Shown here in pieces: positions 1-10,153 of a stretch of DNA of 64,000 nucleotides (positions are counted from its first letter, which is position 1; every line of letters starts with the position of its first letter). Under the pieces are notes generated by a model. It saw nothing but the letters and a program-made list of their open reading frames with translations. It was not told the DNA's origin and made no database searches. The stretch comes from Kaistella flava (ex Peng et al. 2021) (GTDB lineage Bacteria; Bacteroidota; Bacteroidia; Flavobacteriales; Weeksellaceae): positions 1,488,001 to 1,552,000 of the forward strand of contig NZ_CP040442.1 of the NCBI RefSeq assembly GCF_015191005.1. Reading direction: 5' to 3'. A program made the position numbers and the translations under genes.

Positions 1-160
1 TTTTAATAATATATATAAAATCCTTAGGAAGTTTAAATCCTATTTCTTCTTCTAAATTTTCAATACGGGAATCCCGAATATCTTCTCCTAAATATAAAAT
101 GTCCGTAGAAAATTTATATAGTTCTTCAAGGGTTTTGTTGCATTTTTCTATTATTTCCAT
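1..160 (-). CDS. SMI1/KNR4 (SUKH) family immunity protein, N-terminal part, cut by window edge
   Basis: An open frame starts at ATG 160 and runs off the left edge; 53 codons are visible. The segment ENLEEEIGFKLPKDF is the typical SUKH-superfamily opening (acidic helix, G, LP-x-D/E-[FY]), and SUKH proteins are common immunity proteins for bacterial toxins, especially nucleases. It begins 4 bases after the stop of the nuclease-tailed RHS tip, the usual place for a cognate immunity gene. The pairing is an inference from position and family. The rest of the protein is outside the window. Confidence 0.8.
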   Translation of the reverse strand, partial: MEIIEKCNKTLEELYKFSTDILYLGEDIRDSRIENLEEEIGFKLPKDFIYIIK

Positions 161-164
161 AAGA

Positions 165-971
165 CTATTTTACATTAGGATATTCTTTCTTCCAATATTT
201 CTGTCTAGCATTATTAAATTTTATTCTTTCACCTTTAGTAAGTGGTTTTTGACCTTTTGGATGATTCTTACTATAATTACCTTTTCCTCTGTGGTCATTT
301 GGGTGCATTTCACTAAAAGGACCATCTGCATTTTGTCCCTCATGATGAATTTCAACTGACTTTCCATCTTTCTTAAATGTTGGTGCATTTCCAGGCTTAC
401 TAGGTGGATTTAATGAATCTCTAGGAACTTTATTTTCGTCAGGAACAGTTATTCCATTTACATCAGTATCGTCCGCTTCCGAATTTAAAGCTTGAGGAGA
501 ATGCATCATTGGGTCTATACGGGTATCCCAATTAAGAGTAGGTTTAGTTGCTTGATCTAAAGTCCACCAAACAGCAGTTCCTAGTAATATGAATAAGCCC
601 ACACCTGATTCTGAAGTTCCTATACCTGCAGAAATAGCTGCCGCATAACTACTGCTATTATCACTATTATTTTTAGATTTCCCAACTAAAGAAACCTGAG
701 TTATTACAGAACTTCCATCTTTTATATCTGTCCACGTTTTGCCATTCCACATGAATGACCCATCACTATCTGTCCAAATTTCATCTTTTTTGATACCATC
801 ACGAATTGGGAAAGCTACCATATCAACACCCTCCATGCCCGTAGGATCGCTAAAAGAAATTGGATTATTCCAAACGTAACTGTAAGCTTCGTGAGTGTAT
901 GCACTTCTCGGGTCTATTGTTCCCCATCTCCCGATATCCGGCATATACATCCTAGCGCCGTAGTCGTACAT
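165..971 (-). CDS. Displaced (orphan) RHS C-terminal tip with HNH/endonuclease VII-type nuclease tail
   Basis: The first ~45 residues are the end of an RHS core (MYDYGARMYMPDIGRW, then DPxxxY...NNPISFSDPTG), matching the core end of the large RHS protein next to it. The homology continues upstream of ATG 971, in frame, up to the stop codon of the preceding gene at 1017 (SYNYKYNGKELQETG). There is no signal peptide or RHS body, so this is a tip fragment and not a full toxin. The C-terminal tail has EIHHEGQ, GPFSEMHPNDHRGKGN and a basic end, which fits the LHH-like branch of the HNH/endonuclease VII superfamily. A SUKH-type immunity gene follows. It could be silent storage for tip switching by recombination in the core. 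The family of the tail is recognised by motif only. Confidence 0.75.
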   Translation of the reverse strand: MYDYGARMYMPDIGRWGTIDPRSAYTHEAYSYVWNNPISFSDPTGMEGVDMVAFPIRDGIKKDEIWTDSDGSFMWNGKTWTDIKDGSSVITQVSLVGKSKNNSDNSSSYAAAISAGIGTSESGVGLFILLGTAVWWTLDQATKPTLNWDTRIDPMMHSPQALNSEADDTDVNGITVPDENKVPRDSLNPPSKPGNAPTFKKDGKSVEIHHEGQNADGPFSEMHPNDHRGKGNYSKNHPKGQKPLTKGERIKFNNARQKYWKKEYPNVK

Positions 972-1016
972 CCCGGTTTCTTGTAATTCTTTACCGTTGT
1001 ATTTATAATTGTAAGA

Positions 1017-1532
1017 CTATTTAGGCGGAGGAGGTGGGTCAGGAATTTTAGAATCAAGCAAATCTCTAGAAAATTTATGATAGGGAATTTCTACAAAATT
1101 ATTATTTTTCATTAATTCTTTCATACTGTAAACAATTTTGTTTTGTTTATCATTTAATATAGATGTTGTAAAAAATCTTTCGTGATTTTTATTATCGATG
1201 AAAAATTTTAATTTTTCCATTTCACCATCTTGTGGAAAATTGAAAATAATAGTGTCACCAAATAACAGTTTTACTTCTTTTTTATATTTGTTAAAATTAA
1301 TTTTCTCTTTTCCTGCATAATATTTATAGGAAGTAAATTTCGAGGAACCACTTCCATTAATAATTTCTTTACACATATAAACAGAATCATTGCCATTTAC
1401 AATTATTCCAATTCTTGGCTGATTTGGATTCATTGGAATACCAGTTGTTATTTCTATATATTCATTTGTATTTGACTGACATGAAATGATCATGGTTACA
1501 ATACAAATAAATAAAATATTTATGATTTTCAT
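1017..1532 (-). CDS. Small lipoprotein, candidate immunity protein for the adjacent RHS toxin
   Basis: This 171-residue protein begins with a lipoprotein signal (KIINILFICIVTMIISC, lipobox IISC), so it should be lipidated at about Cys18. The remainder has no domain I recognise and ends in a run of prolines (PDPPPPPK). It starts 3 bases after the stop of the large RHS gene and ends exactly where the displaced RHS tip begins, the classical immunity position. Immunity is inferred from that position only. A membrane-anchored immunity protein would imply that the toxin acts in the envelope. Another possibility is an unrelated small lipoprotein. Confidence 0.6.
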   Translation of the reverse strand: MKIINILFICIVTMIISCQSNTNEYIEITTGIPMNPNQPRIGIIVNGNDSVYMCKEIINGSGSSKFTSYKYYAGKEKINFNKYKKEVKLLFGDTIIFNFPQDGEMEKLKFFIDNKNHERFFTTSILNDKQNKIVYSMKELMKNNNFVEIPYHKFSRDLLDSKIPDPPPPPK

Positions 1533-1535
1533 ACT

Positions 1536-4500
1536 TTATTTTTTTTCTGTATCACGATGAATAAGCTTTCCATCTTTTGCAACATTAATATATGATCCAT
1601 TAAAATTCCACATATTTTGTTTAATCTGAGAGTCTCCCAACTTAAGTTTTAAAGCTTGATTTGCTTGTTTCAAAATATTGAATCCTTCTTTTGTATAAGT
1701 ATTTACTTTATTATTAGTTGGGTCTTTTAGATATTCTGCCTGCATATAATAGTGTTGACCATTTTGTGAAGACCATGTATCATATTGTCTATATGCTTTG
1801 GGAATACTACTTGAATTTTTATAGCCGTCATCATCTAAATCTAATGCATTAAGATCAGCATGCAAAAAGGATTCGTGCACAATATGCTCTAATGTATTAA
1901 AAAATTGGCTCCCTGAATCACCGAATGCTTTTCTTGAAATTAAAATGTCCACATTTGCTCTATCACCTTTCATTTTTCCTCCCGTTTCACTTCCTACATT
2001 ATCATCAGTCCTTACTCCATAAGATAAATCTATACCTTTATCATGGAATTCACCATTAGCTTTAGCTTCAAAAATAGTTTTCCCTCCATATTCAACTTTT
2101 TGCCCTTTCTCCATATATTTGGATAAAAAAGTTTGTCCCTCTTTTGTTTTAGCGAAAAAGACAAAAGCTTTATACTGTTCTTCATTACCTTTCTTCATTA
2201 TATCACTTAAATCTAATTGCATTCCATCAGGATCTATATAAAGAATAGGATTGTTTGCAGTATAGTTAAAAGGTGAAATGTTAAAATATTTTTCCGCCAA
2301 CGGATCTACGACTCCCCATCGTCCAATATCCGGCATATAAAACCTTGCCCCATAATCATACATACCGGTCTCTTGAAGCTCCTTACCGTTGTACTTGTAA
2401 TTGTACGGTACACTTAAAGGATCGTAAACAGCAATCTCGGTCGACTTAATAAAACTCATTCCGAAAGGATAATAATCATTGGTGTCCATCACCTTCAAAG
2501 AACTCCCGTCTTTTACATAGCTCACCCGAACATTTCCAAGGTGATCTTTATACTGGTAAATGTAACGAAAGTTTTCGTAATCGTAAAAACCTTCTGCGGT
2601 GGGGAAAAACGACAGAATCATCGGTGGTTCCGCATTTTCTGGCGGAGCCACGATCTTAGCACGGTCTTCTAACGGGGAGAAGGTTTCAATGTTGGCGGCT
2701 TTGGCAACGCTTACTGTTTCATCGTCTTGCTCTTCTAAGGCCATTCTTAAAGGATCGGTATTGGGAGTAGAATATTGAAAACCGTCTAAATATTCGGTAT
2801 AGACTAGAGAAGAACCCATTTTGTTGACAAAATTAAAGGTTTTTTTCAGTTTTGTTCCATCTGCTCGGTAGAGATAATTAGTGGTGTTTCTTCCTTGTTT
2901 AATGGTACTTGGAAGGTTCAAAAAATTATAGGCAATTGGCGTGATTATTCCTTTATCTGGCATTTGGGTCATATTACCGTTCAGATCATAGGAGTTTGAC
3001 AAACCACCACCCTCGTAACCGTTGGTATTGGTGCTGGGATCATCAATTTTTTGCAAACGGTTGCTTTGGTTGTTATTTTCGTAGGTGTAATTCAGATCAT
3101 CAATCATGTTTGCGGCAGTTGATTGTTTGAAAGAGAATCTTTTCAGGTGGCTAATATTTCCATTGGGATCGTAATCTAACAACTCATTGTATTCTTCAGT
3201 AAAGATAAAATCTGCGCCTGATTTTTCGTAATAAAAACCTGCTAATAATCTATTCAGTGGATCATAAACGTAGCCATATTTTTTTTCTGTAGCCGCCGGA
3301 TCTACGCTGGATTTCCAGGTAACTGCGGATATATTGCCATTGAATTTTTCTTTTACTTCTAAGCTTTGGTCAGCTACATAAGGTTTTTTGGTAAAATTTG
3401 AAAGCGGTTCGTTGTAATTTATTTTGTAGTTAAATAACTTTGAAGGTTTAAAATTCCCTGCAGTATCGAGGTTAATTCCCGTCATCCAGCCACGGATATT
3501 GTAGGAATAATCAACAGATTGGATGGGAGCAGAAATACCAACACCTGTTAATGGAACTGCGGTGCCACCAACTTTTTTATTAGTAAGTTGCCCGATTTCG
3601 TTGTAGGTATTTTCAACAAGTAATTCATCTTCAGCTTGATTATTCACATTATGAAAATGTTTTTCTAAAGCATTATTATATTGGTTATAAACAAATCTTT
3701 CTTTGATCTGCAACTCATTATCCGCCGATTTTCTTTTGTGATAAGTATATGTTTTCTGTGGAATGCCGGCAAAATCGAGATTTGATTCGGTTTTGGTATA
3801 ACCTCCCAAATAATTGAAACTGTAGGTGCCAATTGGTCTTGCTTTAATATCGTAAAAGGTGTAGTTTTTTGTCCAACCATTGTTCTCTATATTCTTTACC
3901 ATGGAAGCAGTAGGTAATGATTGAGTGGATTGATTTACTCCGGGAAGAGAAGTATCTTTTAGAATATCAACCCCAAAGATCTGATCTCCCGAAGGAAAAG
4001 GTGTTCCTGTAGGATATAGATCATAATAGTTGACGGAAAGCAGGGTGGAAATATTGGTATAATATCCTTTGGTATATTGGACTGTAATTCCATTTTGAAC
4101 AAAGCCACCATTGGTATTGTTATCACGTGTTTCTATTATAATTAAATCTTTAATTGCGTCTTGCCTGCTGAATCTTGTTCCACCATCATCAAGCATTCCT
4201 GTATAAATAACCCTTCCAAATTGATCGTACTTGGTAAAAAGCCATTTGCTGTCAGCTCGCAACAACGCATCTTGGGTCAATATCAGTCGATCTGCTTTGT
4301 CATAAACCATGTATTCCCAATCTTTGCCGGGAAGTTTCTTTTCTACTAATCTTCCTTTCCCATCGTAGCGGTATTGGTAACATAGATCATTTAATGTATT
4401 GGGTAACGTTATAATACCCACAGCTAAAGGAGAAATCACAAAAGCCAGTTGATTGTATTCATTGTATACATAATAGGTGTCGATTTTAGGATTGTTGCCA

Positions 4501-5174
4501 TCGCTTTTTCGTACTAAGAGCGTTTGTCCTTCCCCATTTTTGAATTCGATAGTTTTGTTGTGATCTTCATCTTCCACGGTATTTTTATATAAAGTTGCCT
4601 CGGTGTAGAAACCAGTATCCGTTAAAACAGAGTTGGTTCTACCGTCTATCCAATTGGTAGATGTGTTAAATTTTATAACGTCGTTTGTAGCATTAGCTTC
4701 ATAGGTAAAATTGATGGGTTTATTCGCCCACGCTGCACCGGGATTAATTTGGGCATTTATTCTGTCTAACGGGGAATTTTCTAAGACTTTGTGAGAAAAA
4801 GGATTGGGATCATTATTATATGATGTAACCGCTAATGCTTCAACATCAGATTGAATCCCTCCATTAAGCGAACTCATCGAAGCAGGAAGCCAAGAATCTA
4901 CTTGTCTTCCAAAACTATCATACGGAATGGTGGTTACCAAATCCTTACCCGAAATTGTTGCTCCAATTGCAATGTTTTGTTTTGGTCTGCCTAATCCGTC
5001 GAAATAAGTGACGGATTGCTGTTGTTTTGTATTTGTATTGCTGGTTTTTGTGCTATCTAAATAGATTCGGTTGTAAACGTAATTTTGATCGCTTGAAATT
5101 CCACTTGGTAAAATTGTTTGTGAATATAAACTTACAAACAACCCTATGGTTATTATTAGATATAGTTTTTTCAT
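1536..5174 (-). CDS. RHS repeat polymorphic toxin (DUF6443-type N terminus, RHS core, variable tail)
   Basis: A 1,212-residue secreted protein: signal peptide MKKLYLIITIGLFVSLYS, then a DUF6443-like start (VTYFDGLGRPKQ), then many YD-type repeats (YDxxGRL, YNEYNQL, YDPLNRLLAG, YDLNGNM). The RHS core end lies at about residues 926-985 (GKELQETGMYDYGARFYM, IGRW, DPLAEK, NPILYIDPDG). The last ~227 residues are the strain-variable tail. The tail contains EHIVHESFLHADL near residues 1095-1107, a histidine/glutamate cluster that suggests but does not prove a metal-dependent hydrolase; it is not a canonical HExxH. Forty bases separate it from the upstream RHS partner, so both are probably cotranscribed. 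The tail activity is unknown to me. Confidence 0.85.
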   Translation of the reverse strand: MKKLYLIITIGLFVSLYSQTILPSGISSDQNYVYNRIYLDSTKTSNTNTKQQQSVTYFDGLGRPKQNIAIGATISGKDLVTTIPYDSFGRQVDSWLPASMSSLNGGIQSDVEALAVTSYNNDPNPFSHKVLENSPLDRINAQINPGAAWANKPINFTYEANATNDVIKFNTSTNWIDGRTNSVLTDTGFYTEATLYKNTVEDEDHNKTIEFKNGEGQTLLVRKSDGNNPKIDTYYVYNEYNQLAFVISPLAVGIITLPNTLNDLCYQYRYDGKGRLVEKKLPGKDWEYMVYDKADRLILTQDALLRADSKWLFTKYDQFGRVIYTGMLDDGGTRFSRQDAIKDLIIIETRDNNTNGGFVQNGITVQYTKGYYTNISTLLSVNYYDLYPTGTPFPSGDQIFGVDILKDTSLPGVNQSTQSLPTASMVKNIENNGWTKNYTFYDIKARPIGTYSFNYLGGYTKTESNLDFAGIPQKTYTYHKRKSADNELQIKERFVYNQYNNALEKHFHNVNNQAEDELLVENTYNEIGQLTNKKVGGTAVPLTGVGISAPIQSVDYSYNIRGWMTGINLDTAGNFKPSKLFNYKINYNEPLSNFTKKPYVADQSLEVKEKFNGNISAVTWKSSVDPAATEKKYGYVYDPLNRLLAGFYYEKSGADFIFTEEYNELLDYDPNGNISHLKRFSFKQSTAANMIDDLNYTYENNNQSNRLQKIDDPSTNTNGYEGGGLSNSYDLNGNMTQMPDKGIITPIAYNFLNLPSTIKQGRNTTNYLYRADGTKLKKTFNFVNKMGSSLVYTEYLDGFQYSTPNTDPLRMALEEQDDETVSVAKAANIETFSPLEDRAKIVAPPENAEPPMILSFFPTAEGFYDYENFRYIYQYKDHLGNVRVSYVKDGSSLKVMDTNDYYPFGMSFIKSTEIAVYDPLSVPYNYKYNGKELQETGMYDYGARFYMPDIGRWGVVDPLAEKYFNISPFNYTANNPILYIDPDGMQLDLSDIMKKGNEEQYKAFVFFAKTKEGQTFLSKYMEKGQKVEYGGKTIFEAKANGEFHDKGIDLSYGVRTDDNVGSETGGKMKGDRANVDILISRKAFGDSGSQFFNTLEHIVHESFLHADLNALDLDDDGYKNSSSIPKAYRQYDTWSSQNGQHYYMQAEYLKDPTNNKVNTYTKEGFNILKQANQALKLKLGDSQIKQNMWNFNGSYINVAKDGKLIHRDTEKK

Positions 5175-5214
5175 TTTTTGAGTGTTTTAATTGTCAATGA
5201 CTGCAATCACATTT

Positions 5215-8200
5215 TTATTTGTCAAAATCAAATATAAAACCGATAGATTGACCTGCATAAATTCTTGCATTAGCTCTTAGCATCAAATCTCCATTAGGAT
5301 TCAAGGTTAGCGTATATACAATTCCATTTGAATTATTTGTAAATGTTTTTATACTGTTGGGAGCACAAGAACCCATATTACCTAGATGTATAGGAGCATT
5401 AGTCATATCGGCAAGAAAAGTAAGATTAACGGTAGCTGAAAAATGATTTGGAGTGACTTCCTGAAATATAGCACCGCCCTCTATGACACTGGGATCGGGT
5501 TGTATAGAACACAAATGAGTACATGTCCCGTAAATATTAGCTGAATTTTGACCATTTACATTGATTTCGTTGATTGCTTGTTCATTAGCGTCTTCTTCAC
5601 TGATTAGTGAAGAATATTTTTTTTCTGGAACAGCATACGTGTATGAGCCACCAATATAATCAGTCCCACAATTATTTCTATAAAAAGTTTTACTTTGCGC
5701 CTCATTGTAGTATGTAACTATCGCATAATTGTATGAATATTCTTTCAAAATTTTTCCATTGATGTCTAATACAGACTGTAATCTATTTGCTGTGTCGTAG
5801 TTATAAATTTCTCTAATTCCCGAAGCAGGAGTAATGCTCGTAACACCTATAAGCGGGTTATAAGAGTAGGTAGTTATTTGATAATTTGATAATTGAGAGG
5901 TTTTTCGGAATAAGTCCAAAGCATCAATTAAATTTTTTTCGGATATTGTTGTTCCTAATGTATTGTCAGAATTTGACTTAGAAATTATATCGGTAATGTA
6001 AGTGGATACTTGTGCATAAGTTGCTCCTTCAATTTTTGCAATGGGTTTGGTTTGGTTGTAACCCCAAACAATAGCAACAGGAAAACCGCCATTTCCATTG
6101 TGATCAGTCTTTAAATTATATTGCAAAACATTACCTTTTAAGTCATATTCCTTATACTTGACTTGCGTTGACGAATCTGATGGACTTTGTAAATCATAAA
6201 AATATGCTATATGTGGTAATATAAAATCTTTTCCACCAATGGTTCTTTTTTTGTAATCAATTCCTGAATTAGAAATGGTTTTCCCTATTGCTAAACCACT
6301 ACTTTTCTTAATTGCAGTTGTTTCTAAAGGTATTCCCACCATATTTGCTGCAATCATATCGGTCTTGCCTTTTTCGTGGGCGTATTGGTATTTGCTTTCT
6401 TGAGTAGATAAATCTGAGAAAGTTGTTTTTTGTGAGATTAACTGATGATGTGGAAAATTTTGATAAACATTTTGAGTATTAGAGATTATAGAGTTGCCAT
6501 TTAAATAATCGGTTGTAGTTACGGAATTAAGATAGGTTTGATGTGAGAAAATTGTGTATGCTGACATTTTGGAAACGATGTGCATCTGGGCTATAAGCTG
6601 ATATGCAGCTTGATCAATGGGTGAGCCGTAAACGTCTGCAATATAATTTATGGAACGTATCTTATCCGTAAGTCTAGAAGGATTAGAATTATAATTGTAA
6701 GTAATTTCTTTTAGTAAATTTTTATTAGAATCATAATATTTTTCATTCAAAGGTTTACCTCTTTCCATTTCGAGATTGTTGTATTGCAGCTTGTCGAGGG
6801 CATTCTTCACAATACTGAGATTAGATGGCTCAAAAGTATTGATGTATCCGATATTCCCAACAATCAACTGATAATTATTTGATTTTAAATCTATTGCACC
6901 GTTGTCTTGATTTGAAAAAGTATGTTCTATAACCCCACCATTATTTGATTTTTCATAAACTTTAGAATACGTAATATAATTACCATTTGTATAATTTAAA
7001 GGGATATAGGAAGATGATGATAATTTCCAATACTCTAAGTTTCCATTGTTGATATTTCCTTCATCAAAATAATTGGGCATGCCTCCAGATACACCAGATG
7101 AAGTGTATACACCGTTTAGATAGTCATTGACATAAAAAAACTCTTTACTGTCGGAATTTCCGTTTTCGTTGGTTATCATTTTTTTTACTCTGGGTCCTCC
7201 TGCAATTTTGTTTCCGGTAATATTGATGTTAAACCCGTTGATGGTTCTGTCTATTGTTTTGTTATAATCATGTGGTTCGTATTGGAACAATGTATAGCCT
7301 TTGGTAGGGAAAATAATTTTTTCTAATAATTCAGCAATTCCGTAAGTGAAATCGGGTTCGCGGTATTGCGGATAAGTAAGCATTTGTTCTCTGGAATAGG
7401 TATTTGTTGAAGGATTTTGCTGAACGCTTGCATGAAAATTCTTATTATTGTAATTACCCCAATGATCGGTCTTGTTACTGTTGAAAGCCGGTAATTTCAT
7501 AGGATTATATTTAAAAGTATATGTTTTTTCATTTTGAACATCTCTTCCGATATGAACATTTTGTAATTTTAGTCTGTTATTAATGTTTTCTTCATAATTA
7601 AACGCTATTTTATCAGTTTTTATATTATCCGCTTTTACTACAATGCTATCCAGTTTATACCAATGCTTTCTGTTATTATAATTGTTACGATAATGAATAA
7701 TGTCATAATTAGTATCAACTTGTTGCCATGGAATATTCACAGTGTTATAGTCCAAGGCTGCAGAATACGATTTATGGAACTCTATTTCATTTTTATCAAA
7801 TTTTATTTTACTTAAATATTTATAAAAGTTCCTATCAAGTGACAAGTAATTGAAATTTCCGGAAGTGTTACTTTGAGAAGCCATCGTAGACTTAACCTTA
7901 TATGTTGAATAATAAGCTGAACTGTGAATTATGTATGTTGCTCTGTCATCAAAAGAATATTCAAAATCTATATTCTTTCCATCAGGGTATTCGATTTGAG
8001 TTAAGTACCAGCTTTTCACAAACATGCCTGGATTGTATGATGTATCTACAGTTTCTATTCCTGTTATTTCTAAAGCGTTTGGAGTTTTTCCAAAAGTGTA
8101 TTTTATTCCTCTCTGATCAGTTATCACAAAACCATAGATAATTCTTTTTAAGAACCAATTTTTTTGATTGGTTATTCCTCCGTCTTCATAAAAAGTAAAA

Positions 8201-8814
8201 TCATATTTTAGTTCCTCTTGCACATTGAGATCAAGATTTTCATTAGCTTTTATAACCCACTTTCCTTCATGATTTTTTAAAAAACTACCATTTAGCCCAT
8301 TTACATTAAACATAAATTCATCAGGAGCCGGGTTCGCCTCAAAATGGCTAGGAAAAAGCGGAGTTAAAAAAGAATAATATTCTGTTAATTTTTGGTCACT
8401 ATACCAATTGGAAGCATTAAGACGCGAATAATGATCATAATATGAAAGTACGGTAGGATCTGTAAATCCAGTGCCGTAAAACTCATCAACCCCTCCATTA
8501 ACTTGCCTAGTAATTGCTCCCCCAACAGAAAGATTCCATCCTAAACCTACCCAAGAGGTTTGAAAATCTGGCTTTACCGCTGAAATATTATAATTTAAAT
8601 TAATATCTAAATCATTCCCATGACCCGTATTTGAAAATAAGCCAATATTAATATTGGGCTGCCCTGTGGAAAGGTTCATAGGATACATACCGAAAGTCCC
8701 TAACGAAGCTATATTAGGACTAGACGGCAAATATTTAGGAACAAATGCTGCACCTTCTATTATTTGAGCATTAATACAAAATGATATGAAAATTGTTATA
8801 AGGTAGTGTTTCAC
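5215..8814 (-). CDS. Large secreted RHS/YD-repeat protein with DUF5977-like C terminus
   Basis: A 1,199-residue protein with signal peptide KHYLITIFISFCINA. The N terminus has the SpvB/RHS-like stretch WVGLGWNLSVGGAITRQ. YD-like repeats follow (YDLKGNVLQYN, YNPLIGVTSITP, YDTANRLQSVLD). After about residue 1030 come NNCGTDYIGGSYTY and EEDANEQAINEIN, the pattern of DUF5977 repeats seen in Flavobacteriia surface proteins. The chosen start is GTG at 8814, only a few bases from the IS256 end; no ATG is available upstream without entering the IS. The native 5' end and promoter may have been replaced by the insertion. It probably forms part of the RHS toxin shell or a surface filament, but I cannot assign a specific function. 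Confidence 0.8.
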   Translation of the reverse strand: MKHYLITIFISFCINAQIIEGAAFVPKYLPSSPNIASLGTFGMYPMNLSTGQPNINIGLFSNTGHGNDLDINLNYNISAVKPDFQTSWVGLGWNLSVGGAITRQVNGGVDEFYGTGFTDPTVLSYYDHYSRLNASNWYSDQKLTEYYSFLTPLFPSHFEANPAPDEFMFNVNGLNGSFLKNHEGKWVIKANENLDLNVQEELKYDFTFYEDGGITNQKNWFLKRIIYGFVITDQRGIKYTFGKTPNALEITGIETVDTSYNPGMFVKSWYLTQIEYPDGKNIDFEYSFDDRATYIIHSSAYYSTYKVKSTMASQSNTSGNFNYLSLDRNFYKYLSKIKFDKNEIEFHKSYSAALDYNTVNIPWQQVDTNYDIIHYRNNYNNRKHWYKLDSIVVKADNIKTDKIAFNYEENINNRLKLQNVHIGRDVQNEKTYTFKYNPMKLPAFNSNKTDHWGNYNNKNFHASVQQNPSTNTYSREQMLTYPQYREPDFTYGIAELLEKIIFPTKGYTLFQYEPHDYNKTIDRTINGFNINITGNKIAGGPRVKKMITNENGNSDSKEFFYVNDYLNGVYTSSGVSGGMPNYFDEGNINNGNLEYWKLSSSSYIPLNYTNGNYITYSKVYEKSNNGGVIEHTFSNQDNGAIDLKSNNYQLIVGNIGYINTFEPSNLSIVKNALDKLQYNNLEMERGKPLNEKYYDSNKNLLKEITYNYNSNPSRLTDKIRSINYIADVYGSPIDQAAYQLIAQMHIVSKMSAYTIFSHQTYLNSVTTTDYLNGNSIISNTQNVYQNFPHHQLISQKTTFSDLSTQESKYQYAHEKGKTDMIAANMVGIPLETTAIKKSSGLAIGKTISNSGIDYKKRTIGGKDFILPHIAYFYDLQSPSDSSTQVKYKEYDLKGNVLQYNLKTDHNGNGGFPVAIVWGYNQTKPIAKIEGATYAQVSTYITDIISKSNSDNTLGTTISEKNLIDALDLFRKTSQLSNYQITTYSYNPLIGVTSITPASGIREIYNYDTANRLQSVLDINGKILKEYSYNYAIVTYYNEAQSKTFYRNNCGTDYIGGSYTYAVPEKKYSSLISEEDANEQAINEINVNGQNSANIYGTCTHLCSIQPDPSVIEGGAIFQEVTPNHFSATVNLTFLADMTNAPIHLGNMGSCAPNSIKTFTNNSNGIVYTLTLNPNGDLMLRANARIYAGQSIGFIFDFDK

Positions 8815-8818
8815 TAAC

Positions 8819-8836
8819 TGTGTAAGTTGAAAAGTT
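8819..8836 (+). repeat. IS256-family left terminal inverted repeat
   Basis: Eighteen bases, tgtgtaagttgaaaagtt, identical to the reverse complement of 10136-10153. Confidence 0.8.
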
Positions 8837-8917
8837 ATTCTGAAAAATTTTGAGCCCTCAAAAGCTCAAAACTTTTTCGGAAATAACTTTTTTATTATTT
8901 TTAAACTTTATACAGTT

Positions 8918-10120
8918 ATGATCGACAAAGAAGAATTATTAAACAACAAGGAATTTTACAAATCCTTCAAGAGCGGCGAAGATTTAACCTCGTTCTTCAA
9001 AACAATGCACAAACGAGCCGTAGAACACATGCTCGAAGCCGAACTGGATGACCATCTGGATACCGAGAAACATCAAAAAACCAAAAACGGAAACTATCGA
9101 AACGGCCATCAAACCAAGAAAATAAAAACCTCTTTCGGCGAAGATGAAATTAAAGTTCCGCGAGATAGAGAAAGTACTTTTGAGCCGGCTTTAGTTCCCA
9201 AAAGGCATAATATTATTGATGGTTTAGAAAATATTATCATCTCATTTTATGCCAAAGGAATGAGCGTGAGTGATATTGAAGACCAGATCAAGGAAATGTA
9301 CGATTTTGATGTTTCAACATCCACAATATCCAGGATTACCAATGCGGTTTCCAGTGAGATTGTCGCTTGGCAAAACCGGCCACTAGAGGATTTATACCTC
9401 ATTGTTTGGATGGATGGAATTGTTTTTAAAGTCCGTGAAAATTCAAAAGTCATTAACAAAACCATTTATCTTGCCGTTGGTTTAAGACGGGACGGAAAAA
9501 AAGAAGTTCTGGGAATGTGGCTTGGAAAAAACGAAAGTTCCAGTTTTTGGATGAGCGTACTAACCGACATAAAAGCACGGGGTGTAGAAGATATATTGAT
9601 CACTGCAACGGATAATCTCAATGGATTCACCCAAACTATTCGCAGTGTTTTCCCACAATCTCAAACTCAGATCTGCGTGGTTCATCAGATAAGAAATGCC
9701 TGCAAATACGTAGTTTGGAAAGACAGAAAAGCCTTTACTTCCGACATGAAACACATTTACAACGCTCCCACGAAGCAAGCCGCGGAAGCTGCTTTAAATG
9801 ATTTTGCAGAAAAATGGGAATGTAAATATTCCTACGCCATCAAATCCTGGAGAGATAATTGGGATGAATTAACGGTATTCTTCGAATTCCCGGTGGAAAT
9901 CCGCAAAATCATTTACACCACCAATTTAATAGAAAATCTGAATGGAAAAATAAGAAAATACACCAAAAACAAAATGTCTTTTCCAACTGATGATGCAGTT
10001 TTAAAGTCGGTTTTTCTTGCGTTAAGAGAAGCAACAAAAAAATGGACAATGCCAATCAGAGATTGGGGAATTGTACTCAATCAATTTATGCTTATATTTG
10101 AAGAAAGGCTCAAGTTATAA
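8918..10120 (+). CDS. IS256-family (mutator-type) transposase
   Basis: This 400-residue protein is full length for the family and starts [13 protein letters not shown]. The N terminus has the typical [21 protein letters not shown] and NGNYRNG segments. The DDE residues are D166 (WMDGIVFKV), D232 (TATDNLNGF) and E339 ([11 protein letters not shown]), with the family's C/H region at [10 protein letters not shown] (residues 251-260). It cuts and joins the IS ends by DDE chemistry. It appears intact, so the element could still be active. It is the only transposase I can support in the window. Confidence 0.95.
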   Translation: MIDKEELLNNKEFYKSFKSGEDLTSFFKTMHKRAVEHMLEAELDDHLDTEKHQKTKNGNYRNGHQTKKIKTSFGEDEIKVPRDRESTFEPALVPKRHNIIDGLENIIISFYAKGMSVSDIEDQIKEMYDFDVSTSTISRITNAVSSEIVAWQNRPLEDLYLIVWMDGIVFKVRENSKVINKTIYLAVGLRRDGKKEVLGMWLGKNESSSFWMSVLTDIKARGVEDILITATDNLNGFTQTIRSVFPQSQTQICVVHQIRNACKYVVWKDRKAFTSDMKHIYNAPTKQAAEAALNDFAEKWECKYSYAIKSWRDNWDELTVFFEFPVEIRKIIYTTNLIENLNGKIRKYTKNKMSFPTDDAVLKSVFLALREATKKWTMPIRDWGIVLNQFMLIFEERLKL

Positions 10121-10135
10121 AAAACTCAAGCCTCA

Positions 10136-10153
10136 AACTTTTCAACTTACACA
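10136..10153 (-). repeat. IS256-family right terminal inverted repeat
   Basis: Reverse complement of the left repeat, perfect over 18 bases. The right repeat also supplies the stop codon that ends the short frame starting at ATG 10197. Confidence 0.8.

Larger units (their letters stand above)
8819..10153 (+). mobile_element. IS256-family insertion sequence
   Basis: A single transposase gene is bounded by perfect 18-base inverted repeats (tgtgtaagttgaaaagtt at 8819-8836 and its complement at 10136-10153). A hairpin (8848-8855 pairing with 8864-8871) lies between the left end and the transposase start, as often found near IS ends to limit read-in. The bases next to the two ends (ttcactaac and ctttgcggg) are not a target duplication, so the copy may be the product of recombination between two insertions or of an adjacent deletion. 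Confidence 0.85.
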
